From: a virus | Virus record (IMG/VR): IMGVR_UViG_3300030406_003847 | Location: 1 to 28,989 of that record | Reading direction: 5' to 3' (one strand) | Length of the DNA stretch: 28,989 nt | Shown here: positions 16,504 to 23,924 of the stretch, in pieces | Numbering within the stretch: position 1 is the stretch's first letter | Layout of the letters: the number at the start of each line of letters is the position of its first letter | Program-made: the position numbers and the translations under genes | Notes under the pieces: generated by a model | Told to the model about the DNA's origin: nothing | Database searches by the model: none | The model's input: only the letters and a program-made list of their open reading frames with translations

Positions 16504-18404
16504 CAGCCGCCTCCCATATCATTGCGCCGCAGGCCCTGCTCAGGATTAGCGTCACCGTCTAGCATCTGGCGTGCAATCTTGAGTGAGTTCAGTTTGTTAA
16601 ACTCAGTGCTCTGTTGCAAGGCCGCAACCGGACTCTCCATAGCAATAACCTGATCGGCTGCTTGACGTGGGTCCTTGGTAGCACGTGGGAAAACACGGTC
16701 GTTTACCAGTTTATCGACGAACTGGTTCTCCGGTGAGCCGAAGGTTTCGATGCTGATCAGAACGTCACGTAGATAGTTCTGCCGTTCCTCAGGTAGGCTG
16801 TAGTAATCAGGACTACGAATAAAGTTACTAAAGACCTCACGGAACGCCTGCAGATCGTCAGTAGTAAAGATTTCAATCTCGTTTCCAAGTGCTGCAGCTT
16901 GAAGGATGTCGTTAGCATGAGCCATCGCCTCCATCTTCTCAGTGACAAATGCGTTGCCTGTACCGAACTGCAACTCAGTAAGGGCAGTCGTCTTATCAAT
17001 AAGGCCAAGCTGCAACAGATCAATGATCTTCTGATCACGGTCCTGCTTCTCATTGCGAAACAACGAGCCAGCCTCGATGAAGACTTCAGGCTCCTCAACC
17101 AGCGATGTGGCCTGCAGGTACTTGAACACAACTTTGCCGAAGCTATCTAGCATACGGACCATCTTACCTTCGGTATAGTACCGCTTCATCAGGGTAAGAA
17201 CGATGGTGCCGAGGTCGCTAGCAGCCTTCTCGATGTTGGCCTGGGTAGTCTGCAGTTGTGTAGCATCCTTAGCAGACAGTTGTTCAATAGCCTTCCCAGA
17301 GGTAACACCGACGGCTCGCTTGCCGAGCGACGTAGCATGTAGGCCACTTACGTCCATCATCTCACTGGCAATCTGCGAGATGTTCTGCAGGACAAAGCCA
17401 GGAAGGCTTGGGGGCGTTACAGCCGTAGGAGCGCCACCGGCTGGGTTGTAGTAGACCTTTTCGCCACGACGATTCGTAATAGCGTTTGGTCCAACCCCTG
17501 ATGTCTTTGGGATCAACCACTTGGGATTACCAATAAGGTCCGCGTTTTCAATGACTTGTGCGCGTGATCGGTTATACTGAGACTGCAAGTCAATCAGCGG
17601 CTCAAGGCAACCAACACCCCAAATGCGCCCTGGAATATCGGTGTACCGCAGGAACTGCAGTGGGTTAGTCTCGCCAAACCACTTGCCTTTGAACAGGTAG
17701 GTCGTATCAAGGAGCACCCGCCGCTCGTTGTTGCGAAAGAAAATCTCGTAGATCTTCAAACGGTCTTTGAGCTTTTGCTTGGGATACAACCCAAAGGCAT
17801 TGCGCAGTTGGTCATCGTAACTGCTGGCTGCAGCCTTCTTAATCTGTTCTTTGAACTCCGGGTAGGCAGCCTCTAGCTCATCCCGGTTCACCAACTTGGA
17901 GTAGGCAACGTAGTTGCTTTCCTTGATGCGCGTAGTGCCCGGCTCGAAGTACATGCGATACGGGTCAATGACCTCGGTGCAAACATCCCTGCCGTTGTAG
18001 CGAGTGTACATACCCACGTTGCCGCAGGTAATCAGCCAGGAGATAGCCTCCTCGAAGATTGTGGGCATCTTCTCCCGTGCCCAGTAGTACCGCAGTGCAG
18101 CCTCGCTTGTCTTGGCTTTGACGATGTCTTCAGGCGACGGACTAGACGGCAGCACCGTCAGGGACGGATAGGCAACCGACAGGCGAGCCTCAAGGTTTCG
18201 GTAGATGTTAATCAGCAAGTTGATGGTAACATCGCTTGTGTCCCGCTTGCGACGACGGAAGTCATTGATCGTGCGGTCGTAGTAGAGGTGCTGACGCCCC
18301 TGCAGGTACAACAAACAAAGGTCCCAAGTACGGCTGAACCGATTCTTGTCCTGATCAAAGTCAGACAGCTTCGTCTTCATTACCGCAGCTTTGGGGATCT
18401 TCAT
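16503..18404 (-). CDS. Portal protein
   Basis: The 633-aa product matches podovirus-type portals. It has an N-terminal helical region (RFSRTWDLCLLYLQGRQHL) and the typical 'NLLINIYRNLEARLSVAYPSL' region near 60-80. Further matches are ISWLITCGNVGMYTRYN with a downstream IDPYRMYFEPG (about 120-155), LIDLQSQYNRSRAQVIENA and the stem/crown-like region VSGLHATSLGKRAVGVTSGKA. The dodecameric portal forms the DNA entry/exit vertex. The start ATG 18404 overlaps the upstream 52-aa gene (ATGA), suggesting coupling. The gene lies about 2 kb downstream of the capsid gene, whereas portals normally precede capsid. Confidence 0.9.
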   Translation of the reverse strand: MKIPKAAVMKTKLSDFDQDKNRFSRTWDLCLLYLQGRQHLYYDRTINDFRRRKRDTSDVTINLLINIYRNLEARLSVAYPSLTVLPSSPSPEDIVKAKTSEAALRYYWAREKMPTIFEEAISWLITCGNVGMYTRYNGRDVCTEVIDPYRMYFEPGTTRIKESNYVAYSKLVNRDELEAAYPEFKEQIKKAAASSYDDQLRNAFGLYPKQKLKDRLKIYEIFFRNNERRVLLDTTYLFKGKWFGETNPLQFLRYTDIPGRIWGVGCLEPLIDLQSQYNRSRAQVIENADLIGNPKWLIPKTSGVGPNAITNRRGEKVYYNPAGGAPTAVTPPSLPGFVLQNISQIASEMMDVSGLHATSLGKRAVGVTSGKAIEQLSAKDATQLQTTQANIEKAASDLGTIVLTLMKRYYTEGKMVRMLDSFGKVVFKYLQATSLVEEPEVFIEAGSLFRNEKQDRDQKIIDLLQLGLIDKTTALTELQFGTGNAFVTEKMEAMAHANDILQAAALGNEIEIFTTDDLQAFREVFSNFIRSPDYYSLPEERQNYLRDVLISIETFGSPENQFVDKLVNDRVFPRATKDPRQAADQVIAMESPVAALQQSTEFNKLNSLKIARQMLDGDANPEQGLRRNDMGGG

Positions 18405-18559
18405 CCTGAGTATTCTCCCATTTTACGCTTTGCAGCACTCTTGCGTTGCAAGCTGTACCCAATAGCCGCAGCTTGATCAGGTTTGTAGCCTGACTTGATT
18501 AGCTTCTTTGTGTTCTTTTTGCGAGTGTTGTCAGAGTAGCCTTGTTTTAGCTTGCCCAT
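18401..18559 (-). CDS. Small basic protein, 52 aa, coupled to portal
   Basis: This short gene runs from ATG 18559 to a TGA that overlaps the portal start. The product starts MGKLKQGYSDNTRKKNTKKL and has a compact helical segment, SGYKPDQAAAIGYSLQRKSAAKRK. The 'SGY...QAAAI..S...K' pattern is familiar from short basic proteins encoded next to portal or terminase genes in many podoviruses. Their function is unknown. It starts 5 nt after the stop of the predicted frameshift extension at 18565, so the spacing is as tight as elsewhere in the operon. Confidence 0.75.
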   Translation of the reverse strand: MGKLKQGYSDNTRKKNTKKLIKSGYKPDQAAAIGYSLQRKSAAKRKMGEYSG

Positions 18560-18564
18560 TTAAA

Positions 18565-18995
18565 TCACCATCTCCACTCAACGCCTACGGTTCCGACCCA
18601 ATCGGCGGAATCTCCCCAGGCAGCGCCTGCTGCGAGCGTTGCTGTGAGGTCGAGTTCACGCCCGACTGTATGTCTAGCAGCAACACCAGCATCCCACCTG
18701 TCAGTATTCCCAGCAAGAAAGAGGTCAAGACCCCCATTGTCACCAGGGCGCAGATCAACAGGGTTTATCCCTCTGAGTCCGAGGGCTTTCCCGTTTGGGC
18801 TGCTGCTGCCTCCACTGCTGCTCGCTTCTGCTTAGCAACATCTTCCATAGAGATTCCCAACACACCGCCTAATGCTCCTAGTACAGATGCAACGATAGCC
18901 TCTGTAGGCAGATCAGGCCAAAAATGGCTAAGCAAAACAGGAAGAAGCGCCGCAAGAAGGGACAGCCAAAGTTTGCGTGATTTCATCTTATCCAT
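18565..18995 (-). CDS. Predicted -1 frameshift product: holin-like N-terminus fused to beta-rich C-terminal domain (143 aa)
   Basis: Residues 1-70 are those of the holin-like gene. At the GGGAAAG heptamer (18792-18786) a -1 slip would continue for 73 codons to TGA 18567-18565. The added domain contains GINPVDLRPGDNGGLDLFL, GNTDRWDAGVAARHT, DLTATLAAGAAWGD and ends VGTVGVEWRW. The -1 frame is open from 18831 and contains no ATG, GTG or TTG. By hand count, 39 of the 73 codons begin with G, a strong coding signature. It fills the gap up to the 52-aa gene. Alternating hydrophobic residues and a terminal Trp resemble an outer-membrane beta-strand signal. Frameshifting is inferred; a sequencing error joining one long gene is the main alternative. 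Confidence 0.6.
18765..18995 (-). CDS. Two-TM holin-like protein (76 aa, zero-frame product)
   Basis: The basic N-terminus (MDKMKSRK) is followed by a first hydrophobic segment (LWLSLLAALLPVLLSHFW, 9-26), a short loop with Pro, and a second (AIVASVLGALGGVLGISM, 33-50). A charged, Ala-rich tail completes the protein. This layout is that of small phage holins that open the inner membrane for the endolysin. AGGGGA lies about 9 nt upstream of ATG 18995. It lies between structural genes, far from the M15 peptidase. The TAA at 18767-18765 ends the normal frame after the slippery site. Confidence 0.75.
   Translation of the reverse strand: MDKMKSRKLWLSLLAALLPVLLSHFWPDLPTEAIVASVLGALGGVLGISMEDVAKQKRAAVEAAAAQTGKPSDSEG
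18786..18792 (-). other. Candidate -1 ribosomal frameshift site (GGGAAAG)
   Basis: In the holin-like frame the heptamer reads G|GGA|AAG, the canonical X_XXY_YYZ phase. It is the same heptamer as in the lambda G/GT tail-chaperone frameshift. GGAGG lies upstream at 18813-18809 (16 nt spacer), a possible internal Shine-Dalgarno stimulator, though the spacing is longer than the 10-14 nt usually described. Directly downstream, CCCTC (18785-18781) can pair with GAGGG (18773-18769) around a 7-nt loop. The usual 5-9 nt spacer to the stem is missing, so this stem may not be the stimulator. Confidence 0.6.
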
Positions 18996-18997
18996 GA

Positions 18998-19717
18998 TCA
19001 GATCCCCTGTGAGAACGTGATAAACACAGTAAGTGCAGGCAGATTACCACCAGCGTCGGTGACATTGACTGACAGGCCATCCCCTGCGGCCAACTTAATA
19101 ACGCCAGCGGACGAAGCGGTTGGGCGCAAGATCGCAACACTTGTTTGATCGCAGGTAAACTGCGGGAAAATGTTGGCAGGGCCAGGACCGATAATATCTA
19201 CGAGGCACCCAGCGCCACCTGCTGCAGCCCCTTGGTAGATAACACAATCGTGAATCACGACTGCGTCTTTGACGGTAATCGAATACGTCTCGGTCGCAGC
19301 AGCGGCAGTATCAAACCGATACACACCCAGCGGGGCACCAGTTTGCAGCGGGTACACAGCAGGCGCACCCTGATCGAAGTTGACCGTGCGGCTAAAGAAC
19401 GAAGACGTAAGCTCAGCAGAGGTGCCAAGCAAATCGAAGTCTGTGGTTGCAACCCAAGCGCTGCCCTCAAAGCGGTAGTACAGTGCGTTGGTCTTATCAA
19501 ACACCGTGTCTTGGTGAGTGGGGTAAACAAACTCCCACCGATCACCACCACGCCGCACTGCGATGTGATTCTCTTTGCCAATCCAGCGCCCGGTCGCACC
19601 GGTGTCCGCAACAAGCCACATCTGGTTGTTGGGAGTAGAAGCAGGAGGCGTTGTTGAGATGCCCTCGACCACAAAGGTTGGATCGAATGTCTGGGGGCTA
19701 GTAAGCGAAGTAGACAT
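18998..19717 (-). CDS. DUF2793-like virion protein (239 aa)
   Basis: Residues about 20-70 (STTPPASTPNNQMWLVADTG, GRWIGKENHIAVRRGGDRWEFVYP) match the pattern of the DUF2793 domain. In that domain a 'P..G..W.VA....G.W.G....IA....G.W.F..P' repeat is common in phage tail/decoration proteins. The C-terminal part is beta-rich and low in charge (IHDCVIYQGAAAGGAGCLVDIIG, LTVFITFSQGI). AAGGA precedes ATG 19717. It lies between capsid and portal genes, so head decoration or fibre attachment are both possible. The DUF name is from recall of the motif, not a search. Confidence 0.75.
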   Translation of the reverse strand: MSTSLTSPQTFDPTFVVEGISTTPPASTPNNQMWLVADTGATGRWIGKENHIAVRRGGDRWEFVYPTHQDTVFDKTNALYYRFEGSAWVATTDFDLLGTSAELTSSFFSRTVNFDQGAPAVYPLQTGAPLGVYRFDTAAAATETYSITVKDAVVIHDCVIYQGAAAGGAGCLVDIIGPGPANIFPQFTCDQTSVAILRPTASSAGVIKLAAGDGLSVNVTDAGGNLPALTVFITFSQGI

Positions 19718-19725
19718 GTTGTTCC

Positions 19726-20097
19726 TTATGCGGTGAGCTTCTTAAGTGCTGCCGCTAAAAGTTCGTTTTGTTGTTTGGCTGATTTGGCTGCCGCTTTGTC
19801 ATCAAAATACCCTGTGGCAGTCCCGGCAGCAGTTAACGCTGCGCTGCCCATGTCAGCGTTTTCATCACCGAGCAGTGCTCTGGTTGCCTCATTTCCAGCC
19901 TGATAAGCACCCATAATAGCAGCCGGGTTGCCCTGAGTTGCTATACCAGCACCCAATGCACTCAGCCCACCGCCGATCATGCCGCCGATGTTTTGACCAC
20001 GCTTAGCCTTAGCCGCTTTGCGCATCATCTCTTCACGCTGCATGTTGCTGCGCTGCTGCTTGCGCCCAATGACGCTGCCAAGTCCTCGGTAATCCAT
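19726..20097 (-). CDS. Small Gly/Ala-rich virion protein candidate (123 aa)
   Basis: A basic N-terminal third (GRKQQRSNMQREEMMRKAAKAKR) is followed by a flexible hydrophobic Gly/Ala segment (NIGGMIGGGLSALGAGIATQG). The protein ends with a Lys/Ala helix (AKQQNELLAAALKKL). This pattern resembles small ejection/pilot proteins that insert into membranes. ATG 20097 is preferred, with GGAG 5 nt upstream; ATG 20100 and GTG 20103 are in-frame alternatives. It overlaps or abuts the small upstream frame ending at 20100. The function is unknown. Confidence 0.7.
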   Translation of the reverse strand: MDYRGLGSVIGRKQQRSNMQREEMMRKAAKAKRGQNIGGMIGGGLSALGAGIATQGNPAAIMGAYQAGNEATRALLGDENADMGSAALTAAGTATGYFDDKAAAKSAKQQNELLAAALKKLTA

Positions 20098-20099
20098 CA

Positions 20100-20228
20100 T
20101 CACTCCATGATGTCGTCGATCGACACGGGGCCGTTATCTTCTGAGTTGCTGTAATCCTGTGACCACGCAGAGCGGATGGCCCTGGCTACCATGAAGATAG
20201 CCAGAGCCTCCGCCCCTTGAAGTAACAA
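20100..20228 (-). CDS. Small membrane-like protein, 42 aa (candidate)
   Basis: A frame from TTG 20228 to TGA 20102-20100 fills most of the 145-nt gap after the capsid gene. GAGG lies about 8 nt upstream. The N-terminal half is hydrophobic (MLLQGAEALAIFMVARAI), followed by an amphipathic, acidic tail (SAWSQDYSNSEDNGPVSIDDIME). The stop overlaps the start region of the next gene, as elsewhere in the operon. It could be a tiny membrane protein. Only size, position and composition support it. Confidence 0.45.
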   Translation of the reverse strand: MLLQGAEALAIFMVARAIRSAWSQDYSNSEDNGPVSIDDIME

Positions 20229-20248
20229 CGAGATTACCTCAAGCAACG

Positions 20249-21532
20249 TTACACACCTGCGTAGCTGATGCCGACGAGGATGCCGTTGCGGTTCGGGTGG
20301 CTACAAACCAAGTTGTAGTAGTAACGAACATACGCTTCGTACGCATCTTTGTCACCAACACGCGACAGCACGTTGCCGTCGAGGTTTGCAAGTTCCGGGG
20401 ACTGCACCTCGGTAATAAGCCAGCTATCCGTCCGAAGGAAGATAAGCAGGCCTTTGCCGCAGTGACGGCTTACCTTGAGCGGAAGCCCGTTGAACGAGAA
20501 CCCACCGGTGAAACCAGCGTCGCCGCTATCGACGTTCTTCCGAAACGCGCTTGCACCAACAAGTGCCCCAGGAACCGTCTGAACCAGAAGGCCCATGTAT
20601 TCCTGACGGAAAATGTAGTGGGCAATCATGCAGTCAGGCATTTCACCCGAAGCCGACATGATTTCGTCGAGCATGAACTGCAGGCTCTTCGGCGTTACCA
20701 GCGAGGTGCGAGCACCGTCGTTAGCAACCGCACGAATGGTGCTTTGCAAAATCGGATCACCAGTAAGCGTCGAGCGATCAACACCAAAGTGCTTTTCTAC
20801 ATCAGCGTATTTTTCGCCACCAGCAAGGTTGCTGTAGATGCCGCACGTCATAAGGTCACGAGCGTTACCGGCAATGTCGTTTTGGCAGATGACAGCACAG
20901 GCTACCTTGTTACCAAAAGCCGATGTATCAACCGCAACACCAAACGTTACCTCACCAGCGTTAGTAGCATGTTGCGTAACGGTGGTAGTAGCAACAGTTG
21001 CATAGGTATCCATACGGACAACCTTGCACGGAACCGTAGCCGGGTTTGCCGGGATCTGCTCAATGTTCCCACTGAACTGGTGGTCAGCGCTGTTGATGTG
21101 CTCATGGATAAACCCAACGCAGCCGTTGCCCACGAACATTGCCGAGTCGGCAGCGTTCTTCACGGTTTCGATCGCACCATCAAGTTCGCTTTCAAGAGCG
21201 TTCAAGAACGCACCTTCGCTAGCCTTGGCCTGCGCAATCGCCGGACCCGTCAGAGCCATGCGACCGTAGAGGTACTTGGCTTCAATCTGCAGATCCTTGT
21301 AGGTGTTTTGTCCGTCGTCAGGCAGGGTCCCGCCGTCTGCACGGTAAGCGCCGGATGCGTTACGAGCAGTACGCACGGGCATAATAACTTTGCGACCGGT
21401 CCACGTCATTTTGCGACGGTTGAACAGGTCAAAGATCATCATTTCGTTGTTAAGCTGATCCCGAACAGGACCGGCATAATGGTCCTTCAGGATTGCATCC
21501 AACGAACTGAGGGGATTAGGAGTGAGTGCCAT
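20249..21532 (-). CDS. Major capsid protein
   Basis: The 427-aa product has the layout of HK97-fold capsid proteins of the N4/P22-like relatives. The N-terminal helical region is LDAILKDHYAGPVRDQLNNE. It is followed by KVIMPVRTARNASGAYRADGGTLP, the E-loop/spine-like EAKYLYGRMALTGPAIAQAK and the C-terminal SRVGDKDAYEAYVRYYYNLVCSHPN. It follows the scaffold gene by 10 nt and is followed by small virion genes. AGGAT precedes ATG 21532. A 426-codon opposite-strand frame overlaps it completely and is a shadow of this gene. Confidence 0.9.
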   Translation of the reverse strand: MALTPNPLSSLDAILKDHYAGPVRDQLNNEMMIFDLFNRRKMTWTGRKVIMPVRTARNASGAYRADGGTLPDDGQNTYKDLQIEAKYLYGRMALTGPAIAQAKASEGAFLNALESELDGAIETVKNAADSAMFVGNGCVGFIHEHINSADHQFSGNIEQIPANPATVPCKVVRMDTYATVATTTVTQHATNAGEVTFGVAVDTSAFGNKVACAVICQNDIAGNARDLMTCGIYSNLAGGEKYADVEKHFGVDRSTLTGDPILQSTIRAVANDGARTSLVTPKSLQFMLDEIMSASGEMPDCMIAHYIFRQEYMGLLVQTVPGALVGASAFRKNVDSGDAGFTGGFSFNGLPLKVSRHCGKGLLIFLRTDSWLITEVQSPELANLDGNVLSRVGDKDAYEAYVRYYYNLVCSHPNRNGILVGISYAGV

Positions 21533-21542
21533 TTCTTATATC

Positions 21543-22286
21543 CTAGAAAATGCCTTCTTTCAGGAGCCTTTCTGTGACCTCCCGAATCGAAGTAGCGTTA
21601 AACTTGTTACCTGGCTGACTATCATGCCCGCCAGTGTGCCCAACCTCGGGCGGAATATCAGACTCTGCAGAGGGAGACTGACCATGTTCTTGGGTGTACC
21701 GAGCGATTGCAGCCTCTTCGATTTTAGCAATGTGTGCCGAGTAGACAGAAGCCAGTTCAGTCATGTTAGTTGACGGGTCATCAATAACCGCTTGCAACAA
21801 CATTTCCGACGGAACGTTTGGGTACTGCTGCTCAATCGAATCAAGCTCACGCTCGATAAGGTCGTACTGTTGCTGCTCGACGATTTGATCCATCGAGTGC
21901 CGCAGTATATCCAACTCAGAAACCTCTTGGGGCTCCTCAGTATAACCGTAATCGCTTTGTTCTTCCTGACCCAGAAGCTGCTTCAAGTTGTTGATTTGCT
22001 TGAGTTGTTCTTCTAGTTCAGCAATGCGGGCCTGACTCTGCTCAGCCTGCTCGGCGTAACCATTACGCGCTGCGATTACCTCAGAAAATCGGCTGTAGGG
22101 AACGGAGTGACCAGTTTCGGTTTCTTCGTCACTGTCCTCGTGTTCCTCGTACTCACTACTGCCTTCATCCTCGTACTGCTCGCCCTCGTCAGAGTAAGCC
22201 TCGTGGGTTTCGGGTTCGTGTTCGATTTCCTCTCCACGGAGTTGGGCGAGCACTCCTTCTCGTTGCTCATTACTTAGCACCGACAT
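21543..22286 (-). CDS. Scaffolding protein
   Basis: The 247-aa product has an extremely acidic N-terminal third (Glu/Asp/Tyr/Ser-rich, EYEEHEDSDEETETG). A coiled coil follows (EQAEQSQARIAELEEQLKQINNLKQLLGQEEQ), then a helical region and a short C-terminal end (REVTERLLKEGIF). The position between TerL and capsid, the acidity and the helical content are hallmarks of podovirus scaffolds, which template the procapsid and leave before packaging. AGGGG lies about 6 nt before ATG 22286. Confidence 0.87.
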   Translation of the reverse strand: MSVLSNEQREGVLAQLRGEEIEHEPETHEAYSDEGEQYEDEGSSEYEEHEDSDEETETGHSVPYSRFSEVIAARNGYAEQAEQSQARIAELEEQLKQINNLKQLLGQEEQSDYGYTEEPQEVSELDILRHSMDQIVEQQQYDLIERELDSIEQQYPNVPSEMLLQAVIDDPSTNMTELASVYSAHIAKIEEAAIARYTQEHGQSPSAESDIPPEVGHTGGHDSQPGNKFNATSIREVTERLLKEGIF

Positions 22287-22287
22287 T

Positions 22288-22318
22288 TAACGCCCCTTTC
22301 ATGCGCGGATAACGCCCC
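22288..22318 (-). repeat. Direct repeat GGGGCGTTA, two copies, between terL and scaffold
   Basis: On the minus strand GGGGCGTTA occurs twice, 13 nt apart (plus coordinates 22288-22296 and 22310-22318), in the only sizeable gap inside the late operon (22287-22337, 51 nt). The copy nearer the scaffold gene supplies its Shine-Dalgarno. The second has no gene after it. It could be a decoy ribosome-binding site, a protein-binding site or chance. No promoter hexamers are evident in the gap. Confidence 0.4.
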
Positions 22319-22337
22319 GCCTAGCGAAAACGCACCG

Positions 22338-23924
22338 TTATGGAGACAAGTCTCCGAATAAATCTTCCAGAGGATTTGGTGCGAAGTCATCCTCGGAAGC
22401 TGTAGCAAAGGCACGTCCTGTCGCCATTTCCCACTCGATCATTTCTCTAGTGTTCGATGGACGTTGTTGTTGGACAACTTCTGCTACAATATCATCTACT
22501 TGATCTAATCCCATCAAAGCAAGGCCAGTTGCAATTACAATGTCATCGTGCTTGCCGCTAGCAGCCTCTACCTTGCCACGTGAGTTGTAAACTAGGGCAT
22601 TGGCCTCAGCCATAAAGTTCTGGTCGATCACCTCGCACCAGCCCCTTGTAATGTACTCGTAAAGCCTTGATAGTAGTAGGTTTCTGCTTTTGGCATTGGT
22701 GTTGAAACCGTACCGTGGGGTAAACATACCCTTCACTTTGTCCCAGTACTGATCCCGATACTGACGTGGATAAGCCTTGGATTGCAGGTGCTCAATGATG
22801 GACAGACCATAACTGTTGGACTCGACGACGGCCAAGGCGCTGTACTTGGCTGCCATCTCATGGACTACTTCGCCAAAATCCGACGGCGCAATGTGGTCGT
22901 AATAACTGGCCACCATTTCGATCTTTTGCTGATTAGATACATCAAGGACCATGATAGCACTGAAGTCACCCCCTGGGGAGCCACTAGCAGTATCCACCCC
23001 CATGGCGTAAACATGAAACTTCTGGGGTTGTTTGTAGATCTTAAGCCCGGCGGTCGTTGACTTGACAGGCCACGGGTCAGGGAAGAACCGGCTACCACTG
23101 GTGACAAACGCCATCTCCGCGGAGACAGGAAACTCCTGATTGAAGATCTGCCAGTTGTTAGCGCACTTGGTTCGCAGGACCTGCACCATCCAGTTACGCT
23201 GAGGATCGGTGAGGTTGTGCTTCTGGGCGTACTGTCGCTCTAACTTGCTGAAGTCTTTGAAGGCTGGGTTCTTGCGGGTGTAGCGATCATCAATCGTCCA
23301 GCCCATGAACATCTTGTCGAACCCATTCTCGGACTGCCACATCTCATAGGCTTCATTGAGGCCGTTAGCTGTAGACTCCAGAATGACGGTTGCGTTGGCC
23401 TCTGCTGTACCGAACAGACCTGCAATGGTTTTGCCGAGGTTGGGCCAGAAGGCGTACTCACTGGCGTGGATGTACTGGTAGGTCTGCCCACGGAAAGACT
23501 CTGACGATGCAGTGCCGACCTTGATCATACTGCCCGTCGCTAGCTTCAGGGTGTTCGACCGGTCATGCAACGCACGCACACGGATGTGGTTTGGCAGGTT
23601 CTTGTAGAAGAACTGGTAGATGGAGAAGATAGCCTTAGACGCTTCGTCGGTGTGGGCCACCACTGCGATCTTAGTGTTCTTCTTAAACAACGCTTTCCAC
23701 AGGAAGTACCCCGCAATAAACGTCGTTGACCCCAGCTTACGAGCCTTCAGGATCATCAAGTGGTTTTCAGTCTTGAGCTTCTCGAAGACTTCTTTCTGGG
23801 CCTGGTTCAGCTTGAGCGTCGTTTCCAAACCGTGGATGTCCACGATCTTGAGGTATCGCTCCGCAAAGTAAGGGAAGTCCTTGGCGCACCTAAGGATTTC
23901 CTTTTTTACTTTAACGCTGCTCAC
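22338..23924 (-). CDS. terL: Terminase large subunit
   Basis: The 528-aa product carries both TerL activities. The ATPase has a Walker A variant KARKLGSTT (60-68), Walker B-like YIHASEYAFW (151-160, acidic E156) and coupling motif ILESTANG (181-188). The RNase H-like nuclease has D311 in MGVDTASGSPGGD, E368 in VVESNS and D460/D461 in GKHDDIVIATG. TerL pumps DNA into the procapsid and cuts concatemers. The start is GTG 23924 in a TAGTG overlap with the upstream stop. The scaffold gene follows after a 51-nt gap. A short inverted repeat lies across the last codons. Confidence 0.95.
   Translation of the reverse strand: MSSVKVKKEILRCAKDFPYFAERYLKIVDIHGLETTLKLNQAQKEVFEKLKTENHLMILKARKLGSTTFIAGYFLWKALFKKNTKIAVVAHTDEASKAIFSIYQFFYKNLPNHIRVRALHDRSNTLKLATGSMIKVGTASSESFRGQTYQYIHASEYAFWPNLGKTIAGLFGTAEANATVILESTANGLNEAYEMWQSENGFDKMFMGWTIDDRYTRKNPAFKDFSKLERQYAQKHNLTDPQRNWMVQVLRTKCANNWQIFNQEFPVSAEMAFVTSGSRFFPDPWPVKSTTAGLKIYKQPQKFHVYAMGVDTASGSPGGDFSAIMVLDVSNQQKIEMVASYYDHIAPSDFGEVVHEMAAKYSALAVVESNSYGLSIIEHLQSKAYPRQYRDQYWDKVKGMFTPRYGFNTNAKSRNLLLSRLYEYITRGWCEVIDQNFMAEANALVYNSRGKVEAASGKHDDIVIATGLALMGLDQVDDIVAEVVQQQRPSNTREMIEWEMATGRAFATASEDDFAPNPLEDLFGDLSP
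22342..22355 (-). other. Tight hairpin at the 3' end of terL
   Basis: GGAGA-CTTG-TCTCC on the minus strand is a perfect inverted repeat with a CUUG-type tetraloop, spanning the last codons of terL. It has no U-run, so it is unlikely to be an intrinsic terminator. It could stabilise the upstream mRNA or mark a processing site before the highly expressed scaffold-capsid genes. This interpretation is inference. Confidence 0.35.

Noticed and set aside
18508-19020. 170-codon plus-strand frame across the holin-like region
   Set aside because: It runs antisense to the tightly packed late genes and to the frameshift domain, and has no recognisable motif.
20297-21577. 426-codon open frame on the plus strand opposite the capsid gene
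   Set aside because: The opposite strand encodes a recognisable major capsid protein over the same span. The antisense product has shadow-like composition and no operon context on that strand.
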